64,000 bases of DNA from the NCBI RefSeq assembly GCF_013364275.1, contig NZ_CP054932.1, positions 1,736,001-1,800,000 on the forward strand. Reading direction: 5' to 3'. The stretch is from Actinomadura sp. NAK00032. Its GTDB lineage: Bacteria; Actinomycetota; Actinomycetes; Streptosporangiales; Streptosporangiaceae. Below, one piece after another: positions 16,055 through 23,077 of the stretch. Within the stretch, counting starts at the first letter, position 1. The number at the start of each line of letters is the position of its first letter. Both the position numbers and the translations under genes were made by a program. Under the pieces are notes generated by a model. It saw nothing but the letters and a program-made list of their open reading frames with translations, searched no databases and was not told where the DNA came from.

Positions 16055-16501
16055 ATGGACCCCAGCGACGTGCCCGGAGCTCCCCGGGGTCCCGGGCGGG
16101 AATGGGGCCGGGAGCGGTGGCTCGACGCCGCCGCCGGGCCCATCGTCCGCCCCTACGCGGTGACGCGCGGCCGGACCCGGCCGACCGGCGAGCCGCTCGA
16201 CATCGTGGCGATCCTCGTCGCGACCGGGCGGCGGCCGGCCGATCCGGGCCGGCTGTCGCGCCAGCAGCGCCGGCTGCTGGCGCTGTGCCGCCGCCCGCAC
16301 GCCCTCGCCGACCTCGCCTCGGACCTGAGCCTGCCGCTCGGCGTGATCCGGGTGCTGGCCGGCGACCTGATCGACTCGGGCCTCGTGGACGTCCAGCGGT
16401 GGTCCACGCCGTCCTCGCCGACCGGGCAGCCGGCGGCGGTCCCCCCGCACACCGACCAGAACCTGCTCAGGATGGTGCTCGATGAACTCCGTGCACTCTG
16501 A
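16055..16501 (+). CDS. cvnC: DUF742 winged-helix protein (CvnC type)
   Basis: 148-aa DUF742 protein, the third conservon component. The signature IVRPYAVTRGRTRPT lies at about residues 29-44, then LSRQQRRLLALCRRPHALADLASDLSLPLGVIRVLAGDLIDSGLV, which reads as a winged-helix-like fold. It starts 7 bp after cvnB and overlaps cvnD by 20 bp, so the four genes are tightly coupled. Its molecular role is unknown beyond membership of the CvnABCD complex. Confidence 0.92.
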   Translation: MDPSDVPGAPRGPGREWGRERWLDAAAGPIVRPYAVTRGRTRPTGEPLDIVAILVATGRRPADPGRLSRQQRRLLALCRRPHALADLASDLSLPLGVIRVLAGDLIDSGLVDVQRWSTPSSPTGQPAAVPPHTDQNLLRMVLDELRAL

Positions 16502-17117
16502 TTCACCGCCCCCCGCCGCCGCCGAGCCCGCCGACGACCGGGAGGACGGCCCGCGCGTGGCGCTGAAGATCCTCGTCGCCGGCGGGTTCGGCGTCGGGAA
16601 GACGACGCTGGTGGGCGCGGTCAGCGAGATCCGGCCGCTGCGCACCGAGGCGGCGCTGACCGACGCGGGCGTCGGCGTCGACGACCTCGACGGCGTCGCC
16701 GCCAAGACCACCACGACGGTGGCGATGGACTTCGGCCGCATCACGCTGCGCGACGGCGTCGCGATCTACCTGTTCGGGACGCCGGGCCAGGAGCGGTTCT
16801 GGTTCATGTGGAACGAGCTGTCGCGGGGCGCGCTCGGCGCGGTCGTGCTCGCCGACACGCGGCGGCTGATGGCGAGCTTCGCCTCGATCGACTACTTCGA
16901 GCGGAAGGGGACGCCGTTCGTCGTCGCGGTGAACTGCTTCGACGACGCCGACCGGTACGACCCGGCGGAGATCCAGACGGCCCTGGACATCGACCCGCAC
17001 GTGCCCGTCCTGCTGTGCGACGCGCGCCGGACGGTGTCGGCGAAGCAGGTGCTGGTGTCGCTGGTCGAGCACGCGCTGCGGCTCGCCGGCGGGGCGAGCC
17101 CCCGCCGGGCCGGCTGA
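16482..17117 (+). CDS. cvnD: Conservon small GTPase (CvnD type)
   Basis: 211-aa Ras-like/MglA-like GTPase. The P-loop is GGFGVGKTT at residues 34-42, a switch I-like TKTTTTVAMDFG lies at about 72-83, the switch II TPGQERFWFMWNE at about 96-108, and VNCFDDAD stands where NKxD is expected (about 144-151). The altered base-recognition motif is normal for this family. It overlaps cvnC. It is the last gene of the operon; the cytochrome P450 that often follows conservons in Streptomyces is absent, and a convergent HxlR gene begins 8 bp beyond. Confidence 0.92.
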   Translation: MNSVHSDSPPPAAAEPADDREDGPRVALKILVAGGFGVGKTTLVGAVSEIRPLRTEAALTDAGVGVDDLDGVAAKTTTTVAMDFGRITLRDGVAIYLFGTPGQERFWFMWNELSRGALGAVVLADTRRLMASFASIDYFERKGTPFVVAVNCFDDADRYDPAEIQTALDIDPHVPVLLCDARRTVSAKQVLVSLVEHALRLAGGASPRRAG

Positions 17118-17125
17118 CCCGCCGC

Positions 17126-17611
17126 TTACTCCTCCTCGGTGGCCGGCGGGCCCATGATGATCTCGTCCACCCCGACGTCGTGGCCGTCCGCGCATCGGAC
17201 CTGCGCCGAGACGCGCTCGCCGCAGCGGGCGTGGGTCAGCATGACCTGGCGCCCCTCCTCGTGGGGCAGGTAGGTCTCGCCCCACTCCATGAGGCTGACG
17301 AGGGTGGGCGCGAGGTCCAGGCCCATCTTCGTCAGGTGGTACTCGTAGCGCGTGCGCTGGCCGGGCTCCTGGTACGGCTCCCGGGTGAGCAGCCCCGCCT
17401 TGACGAGGTGGCGCAGGCGGGCGGTGACGGCGGACTCGGTCATGCCGAGGTTGCGCACGAAGTCGCCGAAACGATTGGTCCCGAAGAACGCCTCGCTGAG
17501 CACCAGCACCGCCGACGGCGGGCCGAGCGCGGCGAGGGTCCGGGCGACCGGGCAGTTCTGCATCGACCACGCGTCGCGGTCGGCGAAGTGCCCCTCAAGT
17601 GCGATTGTCAC
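17126..17611 (-). CDS. HxlR-family winged-helix regulator
   Basis: About 161-aa HxlR/MarR-like regulator. It has CPVARTLAALGPPSAVLVLSEAF and FGTNRFGDFVRNLGMTESAVTARLRHLVKAGLL (winged-helix recognition region), then GQRTRYEYHLTKMGLDLAP. A C-terminal extension of about 40 residues contains Cys-containing THARCGERVSAQVRC, which could bind metal or sense redox. The start is GTG at 17611. TATAGT (17623-17618) with TTGGTC (17647-17642) at 18-bp spacing forms a good promoter whose transcript would begin at this GTG, i.e. leaderless. It is divergent from the DHA2 transporter, and an inverted repeat covers both -35 boxes. Confidence 0.9.
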   Translation of the reverse strand: MTIALEGHFADRDAWSMQNCPVARTLAALGPPSAVLVLSEAFFGTNRFGDFVRNLGMTESAVTARLRHLVKAGLLTREPYQEPGQRTRYEYHLTKMGLDLAPTLVSLMEWGETYLPHEEGRQVMLTHARCGERVSAQVRCADGHDVGVDEIIMGPPATEEE

Positions 17612-17617
17612 CCCTCC

Positions 17618-17668
17618 ACTATAAACCTGCTGACTTCGCTTGACCAAAGTCAGGTCGGGCGCTAGCGT
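17618..17668. promoter_or_regulatory. Divergent promoters with shared operator (HxlR / DHA2 transporter)
   Basis: Plus strand: TTGACC (17640-17645), 17-bp spacer, TAGCGT (17663-17668), with the transporter ATG eight bases later (leaderless). Minus strand: TTGGTC (17647-17642), 18-bp spacer, TATAGT (17623-17618). A perfect dyad CTGACTT (17630-17636) / AAGTCAG (17647-17653) overlaps both -35 boxes. Further half-sites CTGACT (17671-17676) and AAGTCAG (17688-17694) lie around the transporter start. Binding of the HxlR protein here would shut both genes. Confidence 0.65.
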
Positions 17669-17676
17669 CCCTGACT

Positions 17677-19101
17677 ATGGTGGAACAAAGTCAGGTACGC
17701 ACCGGTCCCGTCCTCGCGGTGCTCTCCGTCGCCTCCTTCATGGCGGGCCTCGACCTGTTCATCGTCAACGTGGCCTTCGACGACATCGGCCGCGACTTCG
17801 CCGGCACCCCGATGGCCGACCTGTCCTGGGTGCTCAACGGGTACGCGATCGTGTTCGCCGCACTGCTCGTCCCGCTCGGCCGGCTCGCCGACCGGTACGG
17901 GCGCAAGGCCGGGCTCATCCTCGGCCTGACCGTCTTCACCGTCGCCTCCCAGGCATGCGCCGCCGCGCCCGACCTGTGGTGGCTCGTCGGCTTCCGCGTA
18001 CTCCAGGCCGCCGGCGCCGCCGCGCTCATCCCCACCAGCCTCGGCCTGCTGCTGTCGGCCTTCCCCGCGGCCCGGCGCGGCGGCGCCGTGCGGATCTGGT
18101 CCGCCGCCTCCGCGCTCGCCGCGGCGGCCGGCCCCGCGGTCGGCGGCGTCCTGGTGGACGTCTCCTGGCGCTGGGTGTTCGAGGTCAACGTCCCCATCGG
18201 GATCGCCGCGGTGCTGCTCGCGGCGCGGCTCGTCCCCGACTCCCGCGAGGGCGCCACCGCCCGCGTCCCCGACCTGTCCGGCACCGCGGTGCTGACCGCC
18301 GCGATCGCGCTGCTCGCGCTCGGCCTGGTGAAGATCAACGACTGGCCCGCCGAGCACACCGTCCTCGTGGTGGGCGCCGCGCTGCTCGGCCTCGCCTGGT
18401 TCTGGCTGCGCTCGCTGCGGCACCCCGCCCCGGTCATCGAGCCCGCGCTGCTCGCCGTCCGCACCTTCTTCTGGTCGAACGCGACCGTCCTGCTGTTCAC
18501 CGTCGCGTTCGCCGCCAACCTCCTGCTCGGCGTGCTGTGGATGCAGCAGGTCTGGCACTACTCGCCCATCAGGACCGGGCTCGCCGTCGCACCCGGCCCG
18601 CTGATGGTGCCCGTCATGGCGCTCGTCGCCGGCCGGCTGGCCGCCGCCCGCGTCCCCGTCGGCCTGATCACCGCCGTCGGGTGCATGCTGTGCGCGTTCG
18701 GCGTCGTCATGATCGCGATGAGCCTCGGCCCGGCACCGGCCTACGCCACGCAGCTGCTGCCGGGCTGGCTCATCGGCGGGACGGGCGTCGGCCTCGCCCT
18801 CCCCACCATCCTGTCGGCCGCCGCCGTCGAACTGCCGCCGCACCGCTACGCCACCGGCAGCGCCGTGGTGAACATGAGCCGGCAGATCGGCACCGTCCTC
18901 GGCGTCAGCCTCGCCGTCGCCGCCCTCGGCACCCCCCGCGGCTGGCCCGACGCCCACGCCGCCTACACCAACGCCTGGCTGATGGTCGGCGGGTTCATGG
19001 TGATCGCAGCGATCGCCGCCCTTGGCATGACCCCGCGCCGCCTCCAGCCCTCCCCGACAACCGTCCCCGAGCCAGAGAAGGAAGTGGTCGCCGGCACCTG
19101 A
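17677..19101 (+). CDS. DHA2-family MFS drug/metabolite exporter (EmrB/QacA type)
   Basis: 474-aa integral membrane protein with about 14 hydrophobic segments. Family motifs are LSWVLNGYAIVFAALLVPLGRLADRYGRK (motif A at about 50-78), FRVLQAAGAAALIPTSLGLLLSAFP, and VDVSWRWVFEVNVPIG (motif typical of DHA2). It would export a hydrophobic drug or metabolite by proton antiport. There is no Shine-Dalgarno; the promoter places the transcript start at or near ATG 17677. It is divergent from the HxlR regulator, a classic local repressor-exporter pair. A strong terminator lies 88 bp downstream. Confidence 0.93.
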   Translation: MVEQSQVRTGPVLAVLSVASFMAGLDLFIVNVAFDDIGRDFAGTPMADLSWVLNGYAIVFAALLVPLGRLADRYGRKAGLILGLTVFTVASQACAAAPDLWWLVGFRVLQAAGAAALIPTSLGLLLSAFPAARRGGAVRIWSAASALAAAAGPAVGGVLVDVSWRWVFEVNVPIGIAAVLLAARLVPDSREGATARVPDLSGTAVLTAAIALLALGLVKINDWPAEHTVLVVGAALLGLAWFWLRSLRHPAPVIEPALLAVRTFFWSNATVLLFTVAFAANLLLGVLWMQQVWHYSPIRTGLAVAPGPLMVPVMALVAGRLAAARVPVGLITAVGCMLCAFGVVMIAMSLGPAPAYATQLLPGWLIGGTGVGLALPTILSAAAVELPPHRYATGSAVVNMSRQIGTVLGVSLAVAALGTPRGWPDAHAAYTNAWLMVGGFMVIAAIAALGMTPRRLQPSPTTVPEPEKEVVAGT

Positions 19102-19422
19102 CCCCGCCTTGCGGAGAACCGCAGAACCCGGGCATCGTGCGAAGCCTTGACCCGGACCGAAAGGCCCGGTTCGCCCGACCGCCCGACCCACAGCAGGCAC
19201 CTCAATCCGGATGAGGTGCCTGCTGTATTTATTGTTCTGCCCTTGGCGGTCGGGCCTTGGGGGCCCTCCCTTCGGCGGGCAGAACGTGCGATTGCCGCAT
19301 CGCTTCGGCTCGCCTTGCGGCTCGCTGCGCGATCAGGTTCTTGCTTCGCTCGAACCTGCCTTCGGTCGCAATCGCGACGGTCCCGGTCCGCGCGGGGCTG
19401 GTGTGGTGGCTGGGGTTGTCGG
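19102..19422. other. Convergent intergenic region with terminator and nested stem-loops
   Basis: 321 bp between convergent genes. After the terminator at 19190 there is a block of dyads. GTTCTGCCC (19234-19242) pairs with GGGCAGAAC (19277-19285). GCGATTGC (19288-19295) pairs with GCAATCGC (19368-19375), and enclosed in it CAGGTTC (19334-19340) pairs with GAACCTG (19352-19358). The sequence has an odd CTTCGGCTCGCCTTGCGGC texture unlike coding DNA. No ORF is credible. Confidence 0.7.
19190..19236 (+). terminator. Intrinsic terminator after the DHA2 transporter
   Basis: Perfect 15-bp stem: ACAGCAGGCACCTCA (19190-19204) pairs with TGAGGTGCCTGCTGT (19212-19226) around a 7-base loop, and is followed by ATTTATTGTT. 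The stem is long and the tail AT-rich, so it should work for plus-strand transcripts. Confidence 0.88.
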
Positions 19423-19854
19423 TCAGGACTGAAGAGCGGCTAGGACGACCAGAACTAGGGTCGCCACTGCGAAGAGGCCGTGGCCCAGGACCACCGGGAC
19501 GGGGAAGCTGCGCTCGGGCGGGGTGGCGGCGGCCTGGGCGGAGCCGGGGGCGCCGGCGGGGCGGACGGACGGGGCGCGGGTCACCGAGAGCCAGCGGAAG
19601 AACATCACGAAGCCGAGCAGGGCCACCGGGAGCAGGAGGCCGAAGGCCGTCCAGGCGAGGGCGGCGGCGTCGGCGAACAGGTAGATGATCCAGACCACCA
19701 GGCCGGCGGCGGCGAGCAGGAAGTGGCCGAAGATCACCGGGACGGGGAGGCGGGACGTACCGCCGCGGACGCCGCCGCGGGCGATCCAGGTGCCCAGCAT
19801 GTGGAAGCCGCCCAGGGCGGTGATCAGCCAGGTGACGAGTGCGGCGATGGTCAT
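19423..19854 (-). CDS. Small integral membrane protein, unknown family
   Basis: 143-aa protein with four hydrophobic helices arranged as two similar halves: MTIAALVTWLITALGGFHML, then PVPVIFGHFLLAAAGLVVWIIYLF, then LAWTAFGLLLPVALLGFVMF, then PVPVVLGHGLFAVATLVLVVL. The repeated FPVPVVxGHxLxA motif in helices 2 and 4 suggests an internal duplication. GAGGAG seven bases before ATG 19854 supports the start. It overlaps the upstream DUF2231 gene by four bases, so the two are co-translated. Function unknown. Confidence 0.8.
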   Translation of the reverse strand: MTIAALVTWLITALGGFHMLGTWIARGGVRGGTSRLPVPVIFGHFLLAAAGLVVWIIYLFADAAALAWTAFGLLLPVALLGFVMFFRWLSVTRAPSVRPAGAPGSAQAAATPPERSFPVPVVLGHGLFAVATLVLVVLAALQS

Positions 19855-20390
19855 GTGTTCTCTCCTCGGTCGGCGGTGGGACGGGATGTGCGGGCGAAGC
19901 CCTCGGACTGGGTCTGCTCGTCGGCGACGCGGACGCCGTAGCGGTAGGCGAGCCTGCCGCCCAGGAAGCCGGACACGGCCAGGGCCGCCAGCGACACGGC
20001 GGACAGGGCGATCGGGCCGGGTGTGACGGGTCCGGTGACGTCCCCGTAGCGCCAGCCGAAGCCGCCCGCGTAGGCGGCCGTGACGGCGAGGTTGAGGGAC
20101 ATGTGGACCAGCGCGGTGCGGAAGGCGCGCGTCCCCGGCGGGACGGCGAGCAGGTCGAGGAACCCGGTCGCGGCGGCGGCGAGCGCCCCCGCGATGCCCA
20201 GCCCGATGAGCCACAGCGAGCCCTGGGCCAGGAAGTCCGGGTCGTCGACCAGGTGCGAGGCGGCGTCGAACACCAGGCTGCCCACCCACGCCCCGATCGG
20301 CACGGTCACGAGGACCGGGTGCAGGGGGTGGCCGTAGCCGCCGGCGAGCGCGCTCACCGGGTGTTTCGACTGCCGCTGCGGATCGTCCAT
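19851..20390 (-). CDS. DUF2231 membrane protein
   Basis: 179-aa DUF2231 protein. The signature GHPLHPVLVTVPIGAWVGSLVFD lies at about residues 20-42, followed by three more hydrophobic helices, one containing ATGFLDLL and one RTALVHMSLNLAVT with a His that could bind a cofactor. The family is membrane-embedded and of unknown function, often near redox or metal genes. GGAGG five bases before ATG 20390 sets the start. An 18-bp dyad at 20406-20423 stands immediately upstream, and a Cys-rich regulator is divergently encoded, suggesting control by that regulator. Confidence 0.88.
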   Translation of the reverse strand: MDDPQRQSKHPVSALAGGYGHPLHPVLVTVPIGAWVGSLVFDAASHLVDDPDFLAQGSLWLIGLGIAGALAAAATGFLDLLAVPPGTRAFRTALVHMSLNLAVTAAYAGGFGWRYGDVTGPVTPGPIALSAVSLAALAVSGFLGGRLAYRYGVRVADEQTQSEGFARTSRPTADRGENT

Positions 20391-20405
20391 GACGACCTCC
20401 TATTT

Positions 20406-20423
20406 CACCAACAAGTATTGGTG
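20406..20423. promoter_or_regulatory. Inverted repeat between DUF2231 and HTH regulator (candidate operator)
   Basis: Perfect arms CACCAA (20406-20411) and TTGGTG (20418-20423) with a six-base spacer, just upstream of the DUF2231 ribosome-binding site. On the minus strand TATAAC lies next to the dyad and would serve as a -10 box, so a bound protein would block transcription of the membrane-protein pair. Confidence 0.55.
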
Positions 20424-20523
20424 TTATAGCAGCCGCGCGTCAATGATGGGAGGTCGGCTGGGGTGTTGGCATGGCTCGGTGCTGTTTTTGGGTGTTATGG
20501 TGATCGCCGGTTAGGGTGGTGGG

Positions 20524-21222
20524 GTGACTTCGGACTCCGCCGGGCTGGAGGCCGCCGCGATCCTCAGCGACGACCTGCGGCGCCGGATGTACGCGTTCAT
20601 CCGCGCGGCGAGGGCGCCGGTGACCCGGGACGAGGCGGCGGCGAGCGTCGGCATCTCCCGGAAGCTGGCCGCCTTCCACCTCGACAAGCTCGTGGACGCC
20701 GGGCTGCTGTGCGCCCGCTACGCCAACCCGTCCGGCGTCCGGCGGGTGGGCCGGGCGCCCAAGGTGTACGAGCCGTCCGGGATCGACGTGCGGGTCAGCA
20801 TCCCGCAGCGCGAGCACGGGCTGCTCGCGGGCATCCTGCTGGACGCCGTGCGCGGGCAGGAGCCGGGGGAGAGCGGGCAGGACGCGGCGCTGCGGGCCGC
20901 CGGCGAGCGGGGCCGCGCGCTGGGCGAGGCGGAGCGCCGGCCCGTCCGGGGCGGGCGGCTGGGCACCGAGCGCGCACTCACCCGGGCGCAGGAGGTCCTG
21001 GAGCGGCACGGGTTCGAGCCGGAGCGGGAGAGCCCCGAGCGGCTGCGGCTGCGCAACTGCCCGTTCCACCCCATGGCGGCGGACGATCCGGGCCTGGTGT
21101 GCGGGGTGAACCACGCGTTCCTGTCCGGTGTGGTGGACGGTCTCGGCGCGTCCGGCGTCCAGGCGACGCTCGCCCCGGCCGAGGGTTACTGCTGCGTCGA
21201 GTTCGGCCCGCGCGACGAGTGA
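20524..21222 (+). CDS. ArsR/SufR-like HTH regulator with C-terminal cysteine cluster
   Basis: 232-aa regulator. The N-terminal winged helix (about 8-85) reads DDLRRRMYAFIRAARAPVTRDEAAASVGISRKLAAFHLDKLVDAGLL. The C-terminal region (about 175-232) carries NCPFHPMA, LVCGVNHAF and EGYCCVEF, i.e. four cysteines and two histidines spaced like the ligand set of SufR/COG2345 proteins that hold an Fe-S cluster. Such proteins lose DNA binding when the cluster is damaged, so redox or iron sensing is likely (inference). GTG 20524 begins the domain without spare sequence. It is divergent from the DUF2231 pair. Confidence 0.83.
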   Translation: MTSDSAGLEAAAILSDDLRRRMYAFIRAARAPVTRDEAAASVGISRKLAAFHLDKLVDAGLLCARYANPSGVRRVGRAPKVYEPSGIDVRVSIPQREHGLLAGILLDAVRGQEPGESGQDAALRAAGERGRALGEAERRPVRGGRLGTERALTRAQEVLERHGFEPERESPERLRLRNCPFHPMAADDPGLVCGVNHAFLSGVVDGLGASGVQATLAPAEGYCCVEFGPRDE

Positions 21223-21317
21223 TCCGTCCGGTTCGTATCGGGTTGCGATGGATTTGGGCGATAGATCTTGCTTCTCCCGGTTAGGCAGTCAGGGAGGTCT
21301 AGTCGGAGGAGCGAGCG

Positions 21318-21551
21318 ATGAGCCTGCCGTTGCACGAGAGCCGCGTTCTCGCGCTCATCGAGATGGGACTGTGCCGGGACGACCGGGAGCTGGCGGCCCG
21401 GTTCGCGATGTTCAACCGGCTGGCGGCGGGTGATCCGCCGCCGCGCCGGGAGGATCTCGAACCGAGCCGGCGGCTGTGCTGGATCCTGACGGCGGTGCTC
21501 GTGGTGTCGGTCGCCGCCCTGGGCGCGGTCGCCGCCGCGGTGGCCGGCTAG
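21318..21551 (+). CDS. DUF3040-like small membrane protein
   Basis: 77-aa protein. PLHESRVLALIEMGLCRDDRELAARFAMFNR resembles the DUF3040 N-terminal motif, and one C-terminal membrane helix LCWILTAVLVVSVAALGAVAAAVAG follows. GGAGGAG six bases before ATG 21318 sets the start. The usual DUF3040 protein is longer (about 120 aa), so this is a minimal form. Function unknown. Its last codons lie inside a 25-bp direct duplication. Confidence 0.75.
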   Translation: MSLPLHESRVLALIEMGLCRDDRELAARFAMFNRLAAGDPPPRREDLEPSRRLCWILTAVLVVSVAALGAVAAAVAG

Positions 21552-21590
21552 CCCTCTTCGAGGGCTGGCCGGCTAGCCCTCTTCGAGGGT
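21541..21590. repeat. 25-bp tandem duplication covering two convergent gene ends
   Basis: Two adjacent copies, 21541-21565 and 21566-21590, identical except for the last base. Each copy contains GGCTAGCC and the hairpin CCCTC-TTC-GAGGG. The first copy carries the stop of the DUF3040-like gene and the second the stop of the convergent MarR gene, with a T-run after the second. The pair probably acts as a bidirectional terminator made by duplication. Confidence 0.85.
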
Positions 21591-21992
21591 TTTCAGCTCG
21601 GCGCTCAGGCGGTCCAGGATCGGCGCGAGGTCGCGCAGTTCCGCGATGTGCACGCGGGTCAGGTCGGCCAGGACGCGCTCGGCGGCGCCGGTCAGCCGCA
21701 CCCGCATCACCCGGTTGTCGTCCGGGTCGCGCTCGCGGACGACGAGGCCGCCGTGCTCGGCGCGGTTGATCAGCTCGACGGCGCTGTGGTGGCGCAGCAG
21801 CAGGTAGTCGGCGAGGTCCCCGATCGTGGGCGGGCGCGCGCCGCCGTGCCCCTTGACGGCGAGCAGCAGCTGGTGCTGGGCCGGCGTCAGCCCGGCGCCG
21901 CGCGCCGCCTCCTCGCTCCAGCGGAGATAGCGGCGCAGCCCGGTGCGGAAGGCGAGCAGCGCGGTGAACTCCTCCTGGCTGAGCTGCTGCAC
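21573..21992 (-). CDS. MarR-family transcriptional regulator
   Basis: 139-aa MarR protein. Helix 1 carries FTALLAFRTGLRRYLRWSE, followed by LTPAQHQLLLAVKGHGG, the recognition region IGDLADYLLLRHHSAVELINRAEHGGLV and the wing RERDPDDNRVMRVRLTGAAE. The full family length is present. The ATG at 21992 follows GGGGAACGCGTGC. It is convergent with the DUF3040-like gene and divergent from the solute-binding lipoprotein. The ligand is unknown. Confidence 0.9.
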   Translation of the reverse strand: MQQLSQEEFTALLAFRTGLRRYLRWSEEAARGAGLTPAQHQLLLAVKGHGGARPPTIGDLADYLLLRHHSAVELINRAEHGGLVVRERDPDDNRVMRVRLTGAAERVLADLTRVHIAELRDLAPILDRLSAELKTLEEG

Positions 21993-22213
21993 GCGTTCCC
22001 CGTCCCTGGAGGTGAGAGTCCGGTCTGTGGTGCTCCGATGCTACTTCACCCTGCGTGTTCGGGCGCTGTGCCGTCGGGCCGGTGGCGTCCGCCGTACTTC
22101 GGGCGAACCCGTGACGATCTCCGTGGGGAGAAATAGAGTGCCTCTACCGAATTCCCGGGCTGCTCCGGTTCTGAGTGCAACGCCCGAATGGTCGACTCGG
22201 TGGAGGTTCGGGG

Positions 22214-23071
22214 ATGGGCAGGGCTGGGATGGGCAGGGCTGGGACGGGCAGGACGGGGATGGGCAGGGGGCGGGTGCTCGGGGCGGTGGTGCTGGCCGCA
22301 GGGCTGCTCGCTGGATGCGGGCAGAGCGGTGAGGAGTCGCTGCTCGACAAGTCGACGCTGGTGGTCGGGGTGCGGCCGGACCTGCCGGGGCTGGGGCTGC
22401 GGCACTCCGACGGCCGGTTCGAGGGGTTCGACATCGACGTGGCCCGGTACGTCGGGAAGCGGCTCGGGAAGAAGATCGAGTTCGTCCAGGTGCTGGCGTC
22501 CGAACGGCTTCCGGCGCTGACGTCGGGCCGGGCCGATCTCGTCCTCGCGACGCTGTCGGTGACGCCCGAGCGCAAGACGCGCGTCGCGTTCGCGGGCCCG
22601 TACTACATGTCCTACCAGGACGTCCTCGTGCGGACGGACATGCGCGACATCAAGGGCGTGCGCGACCTGAGCGGGCGCCGGTTCTGCGCCGTCGAGGGCG
22701 CGGACCCGATCCAGCGGCTCCGCGCCCTGAGCGGCATGACGGCGCGGACCGTCCCCGCCAAGAGCTACGACGAGTGCATGCGCATGATCAAGGCGCGGAC
22801 GGTGGACGCCATCACCACCAACGACGTGATCCTCGCCGGGCTCATCCGGCGCGAGGGCGGCGGCTTCCGGCTGGTGAACGCGCGGATCAGCGAGCAGAAC
22901 ACCGGCATCGGGATCCGCCAGGGCGACACCGACGGCTGCGAGGCGCTCAACCGCGTCATCACCCGGATGTACCAGGACGGCACCGCGGCGCGGCTGATGG
23001 ACAAGTGGTTCGGCGGCACCGGCCTCGACCTGTCGATCATCGAGGTGCCGCAGTTCGAGGGCTGCGTCTAG
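22214..23071 (+). CDS. ABC-type amino-acid substrate-binding lipoprotein
   Basis: 285-aa periplasmic-binding protein of family 3 (GlnH/GluB type). The n-region is MGRAGMGRAGTGRTGMGRGR, followed by a hydrophobic core and the lipobox LLAGCG (Cys about 36). The binding domain has LVVGVRPDLPGLG, FEGFDIDVARYVGKRLG, RADLVLATLSVTPERK, and a hinge near MTARTVPAKSYDEC. It should bind a polar amino acid outside the membrane. GGAGG seven bases before ATG 22214 chooses this start. No permease or ATPase gene is adjacent, so it is an orphan receptor or feeds a distant transporter. The n-region is a tandem repeat of a 15-bp unit. Confidence 0.9.
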   Translation: MGRAGMGRAGTGRTGMGRGRVLGAVVLAAGLLAGCGQSGEESLLDKSTLVVGVRPDLPGLGLRHSDGRFEGFDIDVARYVGKRLGKKIEFVQVLASERLPALTSGRADLVLATLSVTPERKTRVAFAGPYYMSYQDVLVRTDMRDIKGVRDLSGRRFCAVEGADPIQRLRALSGMTARTVPAKSYDECMRMIKARTVDAITTNDVILAGLIRREGGGFRLVNARISEQNTGIGIRQGDTDGCEALNRVITRMYQDGTAARLMDKWFGGTGLDLSIIEVPQFEGCV

Positions 23072-23077
23072 CGGCGG

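Noticed and set aside
17118..17125. Cytochrome P450 expected as fifth conservon gene
   Set aside because: No such gene follows; a convergent HxlR gene begins immediately.
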